DNA of 64,000 nt from Spirodela intermedia (taxonomy: Eukaryota; Streptophyta; Magnoliopsida; Alismatales; Araceae). Below, in pieces: positions 10,861 to 23,800 of the stretch. The first letter of the stretch is position 1. Each line of letters starts with the position of its first letter. The stretch covers positions 8,620,424-8,684,423 of the forward strand of contig LR746267.1 in assembly GCA_902729315.2 (NCBI GenBank). The letters run 5' to 3'. The notes beneath the pieces are model-generated. The model had not been told where the DNA came from. It worked only from the letters and a program-made list of their open reading frames with translations, and ran no database searches. A program made the translations under genes and the position numbers.

Positions 10861-11800
10861 ATATTTCAGTTATTATTTGCATTTCGGAAGTAACGCCTGC
10901 GACTTGTGGAAGGTGGATACGAGTGTCGAACGGCGATCTCCACAACTTTAGTACGTGTCAGCTGGGAAGTGGATGATGCCGATTTGTACCACGTTCGGCG
11001 TTTCTGCCAAGGATACCGGCTTTCTGTGGGACCCACAGAACCCTCCGGCTTCTTCCCCAAGTAATCGTCGGGACCGGAGTGATACTTTCACCCCATGCGT
11101 CTTTGCCGTTGAGATGGCGCGAAGAATAGTTTCAGAGCGCCGCGGCGAAAAACAAAATCAGGTGGGGTGAGGATAAATTCGGCAACAACTCGGATGGCGA
11201 GTCAACATGCGAAATCCAGTCGCGTGTTCGGTTTTGGAAATAATCGAATTTCTTAAATAGGCAGAATGATCTATTTTTCTTATAAATTATTAAATCAGAG
11301 CGCGCAATTTTCGCGTTATTTTGAATTATCTAAAATTCTTTTATGAGCACTCCTCTTCTTAAAAAATACAGCTTTGACCATCGTCTGTATTCTTCTTGGT
11401 TATTATCTAATATTTAAAGGTCTCCATTACTTAAAAATTTGTCTTTATCATGTTTTTCATGAGAAAAGGCGTCGTGTATCTACAATATATTCTACTACAT
11501 TATATTCCTAAATACTCGCAATTTTGTGTAATATTAGAAAAGGTCTCTACATCGATCAGACCATTTGTATTAATTAGATAAACATCAAACAAAATAATAA
11601 TGCTTACAACATGCCCTGCAAGGTAAATTACTAAACTTATTTATGGTGAAGAAATTATTTTTTCAACGTGTGTTAGTGGAAATTCTGATACCTGGGATTC
11701 CACCGAGATAGATGACGACGTTCATCCGACGATGAAGAATAGGGGATCTTCCCCGACAGGGCACTGTGACGGTTAGGCGTGAGGACTCACACCGCGGAGG
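10861..11800. other. Intergenic region between divergent transcription units
   Basis: No gene is recognisable. Bases 10861-11220 are of mixed composition; 11230-11690 is AT-rich spacer. The region should hold the promoters of the PPR-SMR gene (leftward) and the ubiquitin-hydrolase-related gene (rightward). Confidence 0.5.
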
Positions 11801-11810
11801 AATAGCGAGC

Positions 11811-11817
11811 TATAAAA
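11811..11817 (+). promoter_or_regulatory. Candidate TATA box of the ubiquitin-hydrolase-related gene
   Basis: The sequence TATAAAA stands in a GC-richer setting (gagcTATAAAAccggg), about 475 bases before the chosen ATG at 12288. A transcription start about 30 bases downstream would give a 5' UTR of roughly 440 bases. The assignment rests on the motif and spacing only. Confidence 0.45.
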
Positions 11818-12287
11818 CCGGGAATGCGCGCGACGAGGAGGACGAAATCGCACCGCCGTCACGGCCACAGGGGCAGGGCCGAGGCTGGAGAATTGGAGCT
11901 ATCGCCAATCCATTTCTCTCACCTCCTCGACAGTGCTGCGGGGGCTGGTGTTGCTGGCACTCCGGATCGGGAGAGAATCACGGCGGCCGATCCGGCCGCT
12001 GGCCGCCTCCCTATCTCCATATCCGCTGGAGAGATTCTCCTGGACGGCGTCACTCCTTGTCGCTCCTCTTGCTTCTGCTGCTGCTCTCGGCGGCGGGCGA
12101 AGACGCCGCCACCACCACCGCCGCCGGTGTTCTCTCTGTTATGCTAATAGTCGGGGTACAGTATGCGCGGACCTCGGCATAGATGGGCGTAAGATGACGG
12201 GGGAGTTGGGGTAGGTGTGTGATTCGACGCCATTCTTGTAACCATTCTTGCTCCCTTCTCTCCCCGACTCCACCTTCTTCGCCTTGG

Positions 12288-15200
12288 ATGCGGCATCAGC
12301 ACAAGAAGCGGGGTAGCAGCACCGCCCAGCGGCCCCGCCAGTCGCCCGCTCCGTCCCCCCCCGATGGCAGCGTTACCGCCGCATCTGCTTTTCCCCCGAT
12401 GGTCGGGGGGGATCCTGGTTCCGTTGTTGTCCTCTCGGAGGACGATCATCAGTCTATCCCTGACTCCGGTGCGTCTGTTCTACGTTCCAAAGTTTCCTGT
12501 CGCAGCCCCAAGGGAGAGGCCATGGCAGCGGAATCACCGGCTGTCGCAAAGGCCGTCAAGCACGAGTACGAGAAGGCCCTCTCGGCCCTCCGCCGGGGGA
12601 ACCATACCAAGGCCACTCGGCTGATGAAGGAGGCGGTTGTCCGCCATAGCTCGTCCGCCATTCTCCACCGGGTTAACGGGACAGTGTCCATCAAGGTGGC
12701 CTCTCTCATGGACGACCACAGCGTCAAGCTGCGCCACATCCGTAGCGCCGTTGATTCCGCCCGACGTGCTGTCGCGCTTTCACCATGCTCGGTCGAGTTC
12801 GCGCTCTTCTACGCCAATTTGCTCTACGAAGCGGCGACAGACAGTAAGGACTACGAAGGGGTGGTCCAGGAGTGTGAGCGTGCCCTTTCCATCTCCGACC
12901 CGATCGACCCTGCCAGGGAAAGTCTCGACGAGGAAGAATCGCATCACAGGCTCGGCCCTACGCCAGAGGCTAGGATCGCTCATGTGCACCAGGAGCTCCG
13001 GTTACTCATACAGAAGGCCAACATTGCTTCCATTTCCTCGTGGGTAAAGAGCCTTAACGGGGCTTCTTTGGGAGAGGACAAGTTTCACTTGGTTCCCGTT
13101 CATCGACTCCCCTCCTCCGATGACTTAACGGAGCTGAGGCACGTCTCCTCTGCTCGTCGTCCCAGTGAGATAAAGAAAGCCACAAAGACACTGGAGGAGC
13201 GGCGCAAGGAAATCGAAGTCCGTGTAGCTGCTGCCCGACTTCTCCAGCAGAAGCTATCGCCATCCTCCGACCGTGACGACGAGCCATCAACCCCACTTTC
13301 GTCGCCTTCCTCGTCCACTTCTTCTGGTGCTCAGAGACTTGTGGAGCGGAGGAAGGCTATAAATTTACGGAAGGTCATGTCCTCAGTTGACCGAATGGAG
13401 CAGGTCACGCGCTACTGGAAGTCAATGGACCCAGAGAAGAGAGTGAGCTTCCTTAACATCTCTGTCTTGGACCTGAAGCAGCATTTTATAATCTTGAAAG
13501 ACAATGCTTCCTCAGACATCCTGACGGAGGCATTGTCATTTGCTGAAGCCAATAGGGGATGGAAGTTCTGGCTCTGCTGCAAGTGCGGTGAGAAGTTTGC
13601 AGATTCCGACTCCCATGCGCAGCATGTTATGCAGAAACATATGGAGAGCCTACCACGGAAGCTGAAGTCAGTGTTGCCTCAAGAACCAGTCGGAGACTGG
13701 GTGGAGATGCTTATCAGTGGTAGCTGGGAACCAGTTGACTTATATGCGGCTGTGAAAGTGCTCGAGGAAGAACATCGATCAAATAGTCCGTTTCTATCGT
13801 CAGAGATCACCTCTTGTGGTAAGGACAGGGACTCACCCTCGGATTGTTGCAGATCCACGGATACACATGATTCATTTTCTTCTTCCAAGGGAGATTCTAA
13901 TATCAATGGTACCTGCAGTGGGGCTCCTGGGGACCAGAGGGATACTTGTATCAATAATTTTGATGTTGACAATTTATATAAATGGCCTCTATCTAATGAC
14001 ACGGAGAGGTCCAAGCTTCTTCAAAGAATTCATGAATTGTTTCAGTTGCTTCTACAGCAAAGGTGCTTAGCTGCAGCCCACCTCGACAAGGTGATACAGT
14101 TTAGTATGAATGAGGTTCAAGGTCTTCCATCTGGTTTTCGAATTCTCAGTCGAGCACTCAACCGGTCACCCGTCAGCATCTGTTTCTTGAACGCTTCTCA
14201 GCTTCGCAAAGTACTACGGTTTTTGCAAGAACTCTCGCATTCATGTGGGTTGGGACAATGTGAGAATCGCTTAATTGATGATATTCATAGTGTTGCACAG
14301 GGCAGTGATTTATCAGAGGAAAACTTTCTTATCTGTGATTCTTTAAAGCTTCAGTTAGACAAACACTTCTTCACTAGCAAACTTATCAGCATTGGTACTG
14401 ATAATTCTGGCACCGATGATGGTACGGACTCATTTGACACTGATGCTTTTATAATGTGGTTATTTCCTGGTGCATCAATCGGGGAAGATCTTGCAGCGTG
14501 GACTTATATGAGGGAGGAGAAATTGCGACAAGGGAAGGAAGTGCTTCAGTTGCTTGAGAAAGAGTTATACCTGTTACAAAATGAGTGTGAAAAAAAATGC
14601 GAACATTTAATCTATGAGGAGGTGTTGCAGGATGTTGAAAACCTCTGCTTGGAAGAAGTCAGGAGGAAGGATAACAGTGTGACTTTTGATAATCTTAGTT
14701 ATGAAGCTGTCTTGAGGAAAAGGAGGGAAAAACTTCTCAAAAGGGTGGATGATGTGGTGCCAATGAACAGCCGATTTGAACTAGATGTCATTTCCAAGGT
14801 TCTTAAAGAAGGAGAATCCTTGATGGCCTCTCAATTTGGATCTGATGAGACGACATCTGGTGTAACATCTCACCCGTGTGAAGTGCATGCTGGGTATGAT
14901 GATGAAATGAAAGTGCAGGATTCTTTGTACAAAGCAGACAATTGTATTGCAATAGCCATCCAGAGGCAGAAAGAACTATTGTCTTTGGAGGTCAGTCCCA
15001 TATTCTTCATCTTTGAACAACTTGTAGTGGCGCTAATCATTTACTATTTAGTAATATTTTTTTGTGCTTTACAGCTCAGCAAAATTGATGCAAGGATCAT
15101 GTGTAATGTTACCCGGCTGCGATTGTTGGAGAGCAGACTAGGGCCAGCATTATCTTTTGATTACCGCCTTGTTCTTTTGCCTCTTATGAAATCATTCATA

Positions 15201-17789
15201 CGGGTTTGTATTGATCTTTTAGTGCTTTTGGTGTTAAGCTGTGCACCAAAAGCATTACAGCCTCGTCTGTTTGGTGTACTAACTTTATTCTATGTTCTCT
15301 CGTAGTCACACTTGGAGGATCTAGTGGATAAAGAAGCCATGGAGAAATCTGATGCCGCAAGGGAAGCTTTCCTGGCGGAACTTGCTTTGGATGCCAAAAA
15401 GAATGTCAGGAAAACCTGTGAACAATCAAAGCTGACACAAGAGAAGTTGAAGGATAAGAGGAAGGGCAGAGAGCACCGAAAATCTAAAGATATAAAGGTT
15501 TAAATTGTATTTTTCACGCGTTACTTCCTTTAGCGTGCCTAGTTTCATCCTATGATTTCGTTTTATTAAATGTATAACTTTTCAGGCACTTAATGGCAAC
15601 GAGCGGCCTTTGGACTTGTCAGAAGAGGAAGAAAAGTCGTATGCCTGCCTTTCTCTTTGTTTCTTTCTTCTGAATCACGACATTTGCTATACTTTGCACC
15701 CATGTTAATTTTTCTGTTCTTTCTTTCTTTCTGTTCTTCCCTTTTTTTGCCCTTGAGGGCTAGGGAAATCTTGCTGGGAAATCTTTGGGCATTCATTCCC
15801 AAGAATGCAAATTGAAGGATCCCCAAATACATTAAGTGTTCTGCGTAGAAATTTCCACAATAAATAAGCAATTCGTAAACTCCATATGCATAAAGATTTT
15901 TTTTTTATGCTCTCATCACTTTTTCCTCACATGTGATAAATTTAGCACTTAACTCTCTCTTGTTTCCTCCAAACTAAGGGCACTTATCATGAGATATCTA
16001 TTATAGAAATGGGATATTTCTGAAAATTCGTGACGTAATGTGCAGTAGAACCTTCTAACGAACTTCAAAATCTTTGGGACAAGTCATGGACTGTGGGATT
16101 GATTGATTTGGATTGTCACTAGCGGATATGATTTAAGAAAGTTACCAAACCTGTCCCACTTAAGCTGGTCGCCACATAATGCCAAAGGGATTGGATATTC
16201 TGGTTTGATATGATCAGAATTCGTGAAGGATTCTTTATTTGTAGTGGCTTATGGGGCCACCTGATCCAATCCTGTGTGCATCACGGATCAAGTAGAATCT
16301 GTTGAACGACGAGTTCTGAGAATACCAGATTTAAACAATAATGTCAGTTTTATTAAACATTCAGGCTTCGTGCTCCGAATGTTTTTTGTTGTGAAGTGTG
16401 ATTTACACTTTTCTCTTGATAATTGTGAAATTTGTTTCACTCTCTCTTGATATCGTATTTTTGACCTGGTATATTTTAATGTGATGCAGTTCTGGTTTTT
16501 CGATTGTCCCTGGTGCAAGTCACATTCAGCCACAGCCCACATCAAGTGCTTATTTGAATCAACAGGATGCAAATAGGCATAAAATTGACCATGAGGGAGA
16601 AGAGAAGAAACTTGGAGAAGCCTTAGAGTACCAAAGGAGGATAGAACACGCGGCAAAGCAAAGGCACCTAGCAGAACAAGGCAGGCTGGTTCGTGCAACT
16701 TCTCCGGATGATGAAAAGAGTGATAATTCAGAAAATAATGTACAATATTTAGGTTCGGAAAGACAATCAGGACGGCATGATCAGACTAGGCATCTCGATG
16801 ATGATTCCTCTATTGATGTAGGAGAGATAAAGTTTGGTAATGTTTGTTGGTCGGATTTCATTTCGGCAAAGGCTTGTCAAAAACCCAACGTCGGTTTAAG
16901 GAAAGAAAATCTAGGTAGATATAATCTACTGGTTTATTTCGGAAGAGCAGGCATGCTTGAATAGAATATAAATGTTATTTTATTTCTGGGTTTGCAGGTA
17001 ACGCAGAAATGGACGTGAACATCAAGGAAGAAAGTGATATCCAAGGGAAATGTTCTGCTAATGCTGAGTCTCAGAATACTAAGTGGGAACTTGTGCAGTC
17101 TCATTCAAAAAAGAATCAAGGTTCGTCCTCCTCCTTGGTCGGGAAACTTTATCAAAAACTTTACCTTTTTACTTGTGGTTAACTTACCATATCTGTAGAT
17201 CAATAGTTTTCATGAAAATAAACAACTGAACCTGCATTACCTCATGTAGATCTGTTGGGAGGTTTACATGACAATGCATTAGTTTCTGATCATAGAAAAG
17301 GTGGGCCTGAAAATCGGCATGATGTAAGGTCACCTGAGGGATGTTCCAGCCCCACGTCTGAGAGTTAGTGTTATGAAGTTTCTCACTCAAATGATGCAGG
17401 TCTAGTTGAAACTTGTATTTATACCTATGGATGTCCTTTTACAGTTTTCCTCCCCACTGTTATTAGAGTTTAAGATTCATGGCAATGAATTTTACTAGTG
17501 GTGTTAGGTAGAAGAATACACAACTAATGCTTGAGACCTAGGGTGATCTGAAGTTAGATCAAGTTGTTTTGGTTTTTTCTGATGAAGAACTACTTCGTTG
17601 ACCAGATTAGAGTTTAATGTATTTTTTTCCCCTGTCTTACCTACCATAAACATCTTCTCTGTTGTTACCTTCTTTGTCTGAATCATACACCTTTTAGAAC
17701 CCCTAACTTGCACCTTTCGCTAATAGTTGCTATCATGCCCCGAATTTTTTCCATAATTCTGGTTCGGTGGTGTTCTCAAAACCAGAAAC

Positions 17790-17821
<32 letters not shown>

Positions 17822-20800
17822 CCGATTGCCAGAACTGTCATCAGGATCCATTCACTCGACATTGAAAATTTCTCTACATTTCTTCTAAGATTTTAGACCT
17901 AAAAAAATCCGTGATTCTCTACTCATATCGAATTCTGGGTAATATGCTGCCATTTTTTTGTCTGATATTTTATTTTTGAGTTTTTTATCATAGGAAAAAA
18001 AATTAAATTATCCAACCAATTTTTTTCAGCTTTTCTCCATCTTGCAGAAATATCCTTTGCTAGGATCACTCATTTTTTGCATGCCAAACAATGATACACC
18101 CCTACAGGTAGGCCTTGTTAATGGATGATACATGTGATATGGGAACATCCACGGGGATCATTCTGTAAGATTATTTCCGAATAAAGTATCGGAGATATCT
18201 TTTACGTCTGGCCGCTGGTTTGTTGTCAACTTAAACCCCATAGTGCCAGACGGCTAGCCATGGTAACTTCATGCGGGTCTGGATATGCCAGAAGATTTCA
18301 GGGTCACCATAAAAAGTACTTCTCTTGATCTCACAGTTTTAAGTTTCAAGCAACCAGGCGAACCCTTAAATATTCCCCTAGGTTGTGTGGAAGCCTAGAC
18401 AAGGAGGAGAAAGGCAGCTTTAGTATCGATTTATGAAAAAATTCTGTAGGTCAACCATCAGCCAAAGTGTGAAGCGAAGCTCAAATCTGTTTTGCCATTA
18501 TGTATGAAGCCATAGCAAGGTTATGAGAAGACGTGGTGGTGTAAAACATCCACGCATGTTGGTTTTTATGCGTCAAGGTGAAGAGCACACTGGTGTGAAG
18601 CAGTTGTTGGGTGCCTTGTTGGTGCATGGTCCAGCACAACTTTGTGAAGATAAATTCGTCATCCTACCTATGATTGTGACCCTAATTATGCAATCGACAA
18701 ATGTATGAATCCTGATCAGTCATCGGTTGTCTGAAAAATTAGATTTTGGAACCCGTTGACATGATTAATAGGTAGCATTGCTAAGTAATGGATGCACATG
18801 CATATCTCCTAAATGATATATCATTATTCAAAGAAAATTTTAATGAAGGGTCATGGGGTGAGAGAAGACAGTAACTTTAAAAACCATGAGGCCTAGTTTT
18901 CTGAAAATGTCCATAGAGTGGGAACGTACTAGTTTTCAGTAAACTTAGCATGGAGTAGCTTTTGCAAAACCATTTCTTGTGTTTTTTTCTTGGTAATTGA
19001 GTCAATATGAAACAGTGTTCTTTGAAGTACTATTCCATTTAGATAGCCTCTTATCTATCTTTGCTTTGTTTTGTTAGATTTGGAACATCTCATATCTGAA
19101 AACCCCTTTTTAATTCCAGGGGACGGTGGAAGAAGGATACCAATTCAATTTAATACTGAAGATATTGATGAGGAACGATTTCAAACTGACCTTAGAAAAG
19201 ATGTGTGCCAGAGTGTAGGTTAGTCCGAAAAATATCCCCTTAATTCCTGATCACCTTATGGTTATATTTACGTATACTGTTTGCTGGGTATCCATGATAT
19301 AAAACTGGATTATGTTATGTTGCTGTGGTGGCTGAAGCTTGATTTCGATCTTAATCTGAACTGCTTTAGAAAATTTAAAATCCATGGTGGCTGTGGCATT
19401 TTTAATACCAACCTTCTGGTTTGTGGTTACCGTTTCGTGTTTGAGGTCAAAACAATTAATCCTTTTATTATTTATTGTTTCAAAAATGCTTTGTGAAATC
19501 CGATTCACATCAAATCTGTTCTTTCTTGAGACCAAGCCTGCTTGATTAGCTTTATATGCATTTATATTACCGTTTTTAAATTGTGCTGTTTTGGCCAATT
19601 TTCGTTGATGCTGCATTCGACACAAGGGTGATCCACCAGTGCCTTTATTATACCAAAAATATACTCATATTTTACGTTTGGACTTCTTAAATTTGCCACA
19701 TTCAAAGCACTTCAAGAAATTACAGCATTTAGTCGTAAGGCCCAAAATGTGAATGTCAGCTACTGTTGTCAAATTGGTTTCTTTACTTTTACCTTTCATT
19801 TAGCCCTTGTCATATACATCAACACAAAATACACAAAAGCTTAAATTCCATTTATACGGATCTTTTTCTTTGTTCATTTAACTCAGTCTTTCTGGATCTC
19901 TTCAAGCAATTCTATGGTCTATTGACAAGAACAAAAAGGTGGGCCCTTAAGTTTCTCCAAGTTTCTCAGGAGAATTTTCAGCATCAGTTGATCAAAATCT
20001 TCATCCGTTTTTTGATGCACAAGCACTTTATTCCTGCATCGTGAGAATAGCCCAATTCTCAAGATTTTCCAGTGGAGATATAGTGGTTGTGCAGAGAGAA
20101 AAAGCATGGGAAAGGATAAGCATGTACGTACAGAAGGAAGATTGTTGTTCTTTTCTGAATGTCACGCCGTGGCAATAGAAAAAAGGATGGGAATTTTCTG
20201 TCAGGAGCTTGCAGGTGTGTGGTTGTGAATAATTCATAGTAATTCGCTTATGGTTCAGTAGTCCCTGGGGATTATGACATGAGACTGGTTTCGACTGGTT
20301 TCGACTGGTCTCACTTAAGAAGGCGTGACAAGGACATTGAGAGGCTTTTGAATGGTCGATTATAATGTGATGGATGACTGTCTCTTCACGTTCTTTCCAT
20401 CTTGAAAGTTTTTCGTTAGGAGCGTGCATGAACATTGCTAGACCCCTACTGGAAAATACTCCACCAAATGTGAAAAACTTTGTTATCTGGTGTTTATGAA
20501 GGCGATTTGGTAGCACATCTTTGAGCTTGCATAACCTTGTGATGCTCGTGATGCCATAAATGATCACAGGAGTTGACGGCGTCCTTAGTTTTGCTATAAA
20601 TTTCTCTGAGACAGCTGGTTGGGGGGAGAATTGAGGACATAGAATTTTTTTTCTTGCGCCAAATTTGGCTAAAAAAATTCTGATTTCCCTATCCAATACT
20701 CGTGTTAGGATTGCCAGATGGACTCACTGGTCTTCAAGTTTGAATAATGCCTGTTGAAAATTTAAAAGAATTGTGCAAAGGTCGAAAGCAAAAGTTCTTC

Positions 20801-23800
20801 TGTTCATTTTCACAGTTATTTTTTGTCTAGGACCCCTTGAACATTTAGGAAAAGAAGTGAAGCCGTTACAAGTGCCATATTTTTGGAAAGGGTTTGATGA
20901 TGCCAATGCAGGCCTGCATTTGGTCAGTTATCATGAGGTGTCCAAATGAAAGATATGTGGAGGTGTGGCTAGGGTCCACTATTGGATGAGAATGATCATG
21001 ACCAGGAAAATTACAAACTTCATTAAGTGGAGTATGCAACCAACTCGCATCTCCGGATTGCCAGCTTTGTGGGGGAATATCTTATTTTGTGAATAAATTA
21101 TTCGAATCTCACTCTTTTATATTGATAATATGCTAAAAATACCCTGTTATGAGAATCGTCTTTTTATGTTAACCAGCATGTCTGGGATTTATTTAAGAGG
21201 ATATGTGATTTATCCTTGGACGTAGAAAATGTTGTACAACTGAGAGAACGAGAGTTGTGGAAGGGACAATTGGTTGCGTGTCCAGCTCAGAGTTTGGTGA
21301 GGTGATTATCTTGCTCAACACTCTTCATAAAGTCTGTTTGAGATGAAGGGTGGGTGTTTTGGTTTACTAAAGTTTATATTTTTCCCTCGAAACTCGTTTT
21401 AAAAAGGATCATATTTCTGATAGGAAAAAAAAGTTCAGCTGTTAGTGCAGCCTGCATGTGGTTTAGCTTGTATATTATCTTGTTAGTGTGACCTGAAATT
21501 TGTAAACGGTATCCTGGAACTTCGGATTTTTTGCTACAAGAATGGACAACTCACCAGGCTATTTGTTTTGGTGCATGCTGACATCTCTGGTTGTTAATGT
21601 TCAAATGGACGCATTGTTAATCGTGTAACTAAAACGTAGCTCGACATGCTATATTATTTCGTAATCTTCTATCCAAAGCTAGCCATTTTAAAGGTAAGGA
21701 AGTTTATTATCTTCTTCGAAATTTGTTCAGATTATCATAAGAACTTTCATTTTATTGCAGACACCGTTAGTACTCCTAAATCTATGCCTGCGGCTCCCAC
21801 AGTAAGCATGCTAAAAGCCTTATTTGTGGACGAGGGCCATTCTGGGCCCCCATCAACAGACAAAAGTGCAACAGGGAAGGATTTACTTGGAGTAGGTCTT
21901 AAGAATGAAGCTGGGGAATACAATTGTTTTTTGAATGTAATTATACAGGTCGGTACTAATGAAATTTCCATCTTATATTTTTTTTTGTTGTATATTTTTT
22001 TAATCGCAGTTTTCACTTCGATTGTTGAAATCTCATGTGTTTTTCTTCCTGGTAAAAATAAATACAGTCATTGTGGCATTTGAGACGGTTTCGGGATGAG
22101 CTTCTCAGGTTATTGCCAAAACACGTGCATGTGGGAGATCCCTGTGTTGTTTGTTCGTTGAACGATATCTTTACCTCCTTAGACCTGGCCTCAACGGAGA
22201 GGCATACTGATGCTATTGCTGCCACTTGTTTACGAACTGCCTTGAGCAACTTGTACCCAGATAGCAATTTCTTCCAGGAGGTATACATAAAAAGCATCTG
22301 ATAATTTATTAGTTATTAGCCCATTTACCTCCAAATTTTTTTGGGTAAGAAATTTGTGTGATTTATACACTTTCTATGACTGATATGCTCGAGATTGCAC
22401 GATTTTCTTCATACAATGTCATCAAATCAATCCTAATTTCTCTGTGGTGGTAGATCTGAATTGTTTTTTTTAACGAACAGGGACAGATGAATGATGCTTC
22501 TGAGGTTTTGGCTGTGATCTTTGACTGCTTACACCAGTCGTTTACGAAGGAAGAACAAATGACTGAATCGGAAGAGAACACTAGCATGGGTTCATGGGAC
22601 TGCATGAACAGTTCTTGTTTAGTACATCATCTTTTTGGAATGAATATATTTGAACAAATGAAGTGCTATAATTGTGGCATGGAGTCCAGGCATCTTAAGT
22701 ATTCATCGTTTTTCCACAATATCAACGCAAACGGACTCCGAATGATGAAGGCACGTCTGATGTTATTGTGATATATTGGAAATATATTTTGTGTGTGGGT
22801 TATCACTAGTATACTGAATTCCCACCAGAATTATTTTTGAATCGTAAATTTTCTTTTATTTTTTTTAGGTTGCATGTGCAGATAGTTCTCTTGATGAGCT
22901 TTTGAAGCTTGTGGAGATGAATCACAAATTAGCTTGTGATGTAGAGGCTGGTGGCTGCAGAAGACTTAATCCTATTCATCATATTCTTTCGACTGTGCCT
23001 AAATTCTTCACAATAGGTGATGTCTGTCAGATATTGAATTCTTTTGATTTTTCTTCTCTCATGGTATTCTCTATCAATGTCTTGACATTAACTTTGCCTC
23101 CTTGTTATAGTTTTGGGTTGGCAGAAAACCTGCGAAAGTGAAGATGACATATCTGCTACATTAGCTGCTTTCACCACTGAATTAGACATTGGCAACCTTT
23201 ATCATGGCATGGACATGGGGAACAAGCATTCCCTTGTTTCTATGGTATATTTCGAAGACCAGTAGCTATAGATTGTTTACTTTGTCCTCGACATAGTGAG
23301 TAAAGTTTATGAAGTTTAGCTAAAGGAAAGAGCGAATGAAATGATGGATCGTCCCTGATAATCTTGATTCTCTTTTTCCTCTTATGTCACTGTGTACTTC
23401 TTACACAGGTCTCCAGATCTATTGTGCCGAAACACCATGTTAAAATCTGTTTTGATGTTGTTGTCTCCAATCAAAATATCACTAATCTCTTGGGTTACAG
23501 ATATTTACCGTTAGGGATTGATCACTTCTAGGATGTTTTCATTCTCAACTTTGAACATTGGCACATAGAAAATGTGAGACAAGATATGGGACTACGAAAT
23601 ATAATGTTCGAGGGACTTCGGAATTGTGTGCTGGTTAATATGGCTAAGCTCTGTGGCATAAAGGATCGGCCAGCGCCCAGCTGAGTTTTGGAACTGTGCT
23701 TTTTTCTTGAGTTCACTTTAACAGCTACAAGTACGTTCGAGAGTACTCGTGGTAGGCAGCCTTACTGACATAATTCTTGAGAATAAGGGGGTACTTTTAC

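Noticed and set aside
10743-11170. Small plus-strand frames upstream of the ubiquitin-hydrolase-related gene
   Set aside because: They fall in the putative leader of the opposite-strand gene and in promoter sequence; no conservation evident.
20028-20696. 222-codon antisense frame inside intron 8 of the ubiquitin-hydrolase-related gene
   Set aside because: No domain that I can name and a biased composition; it could be a remnant of an old insertion but not a supported gene.
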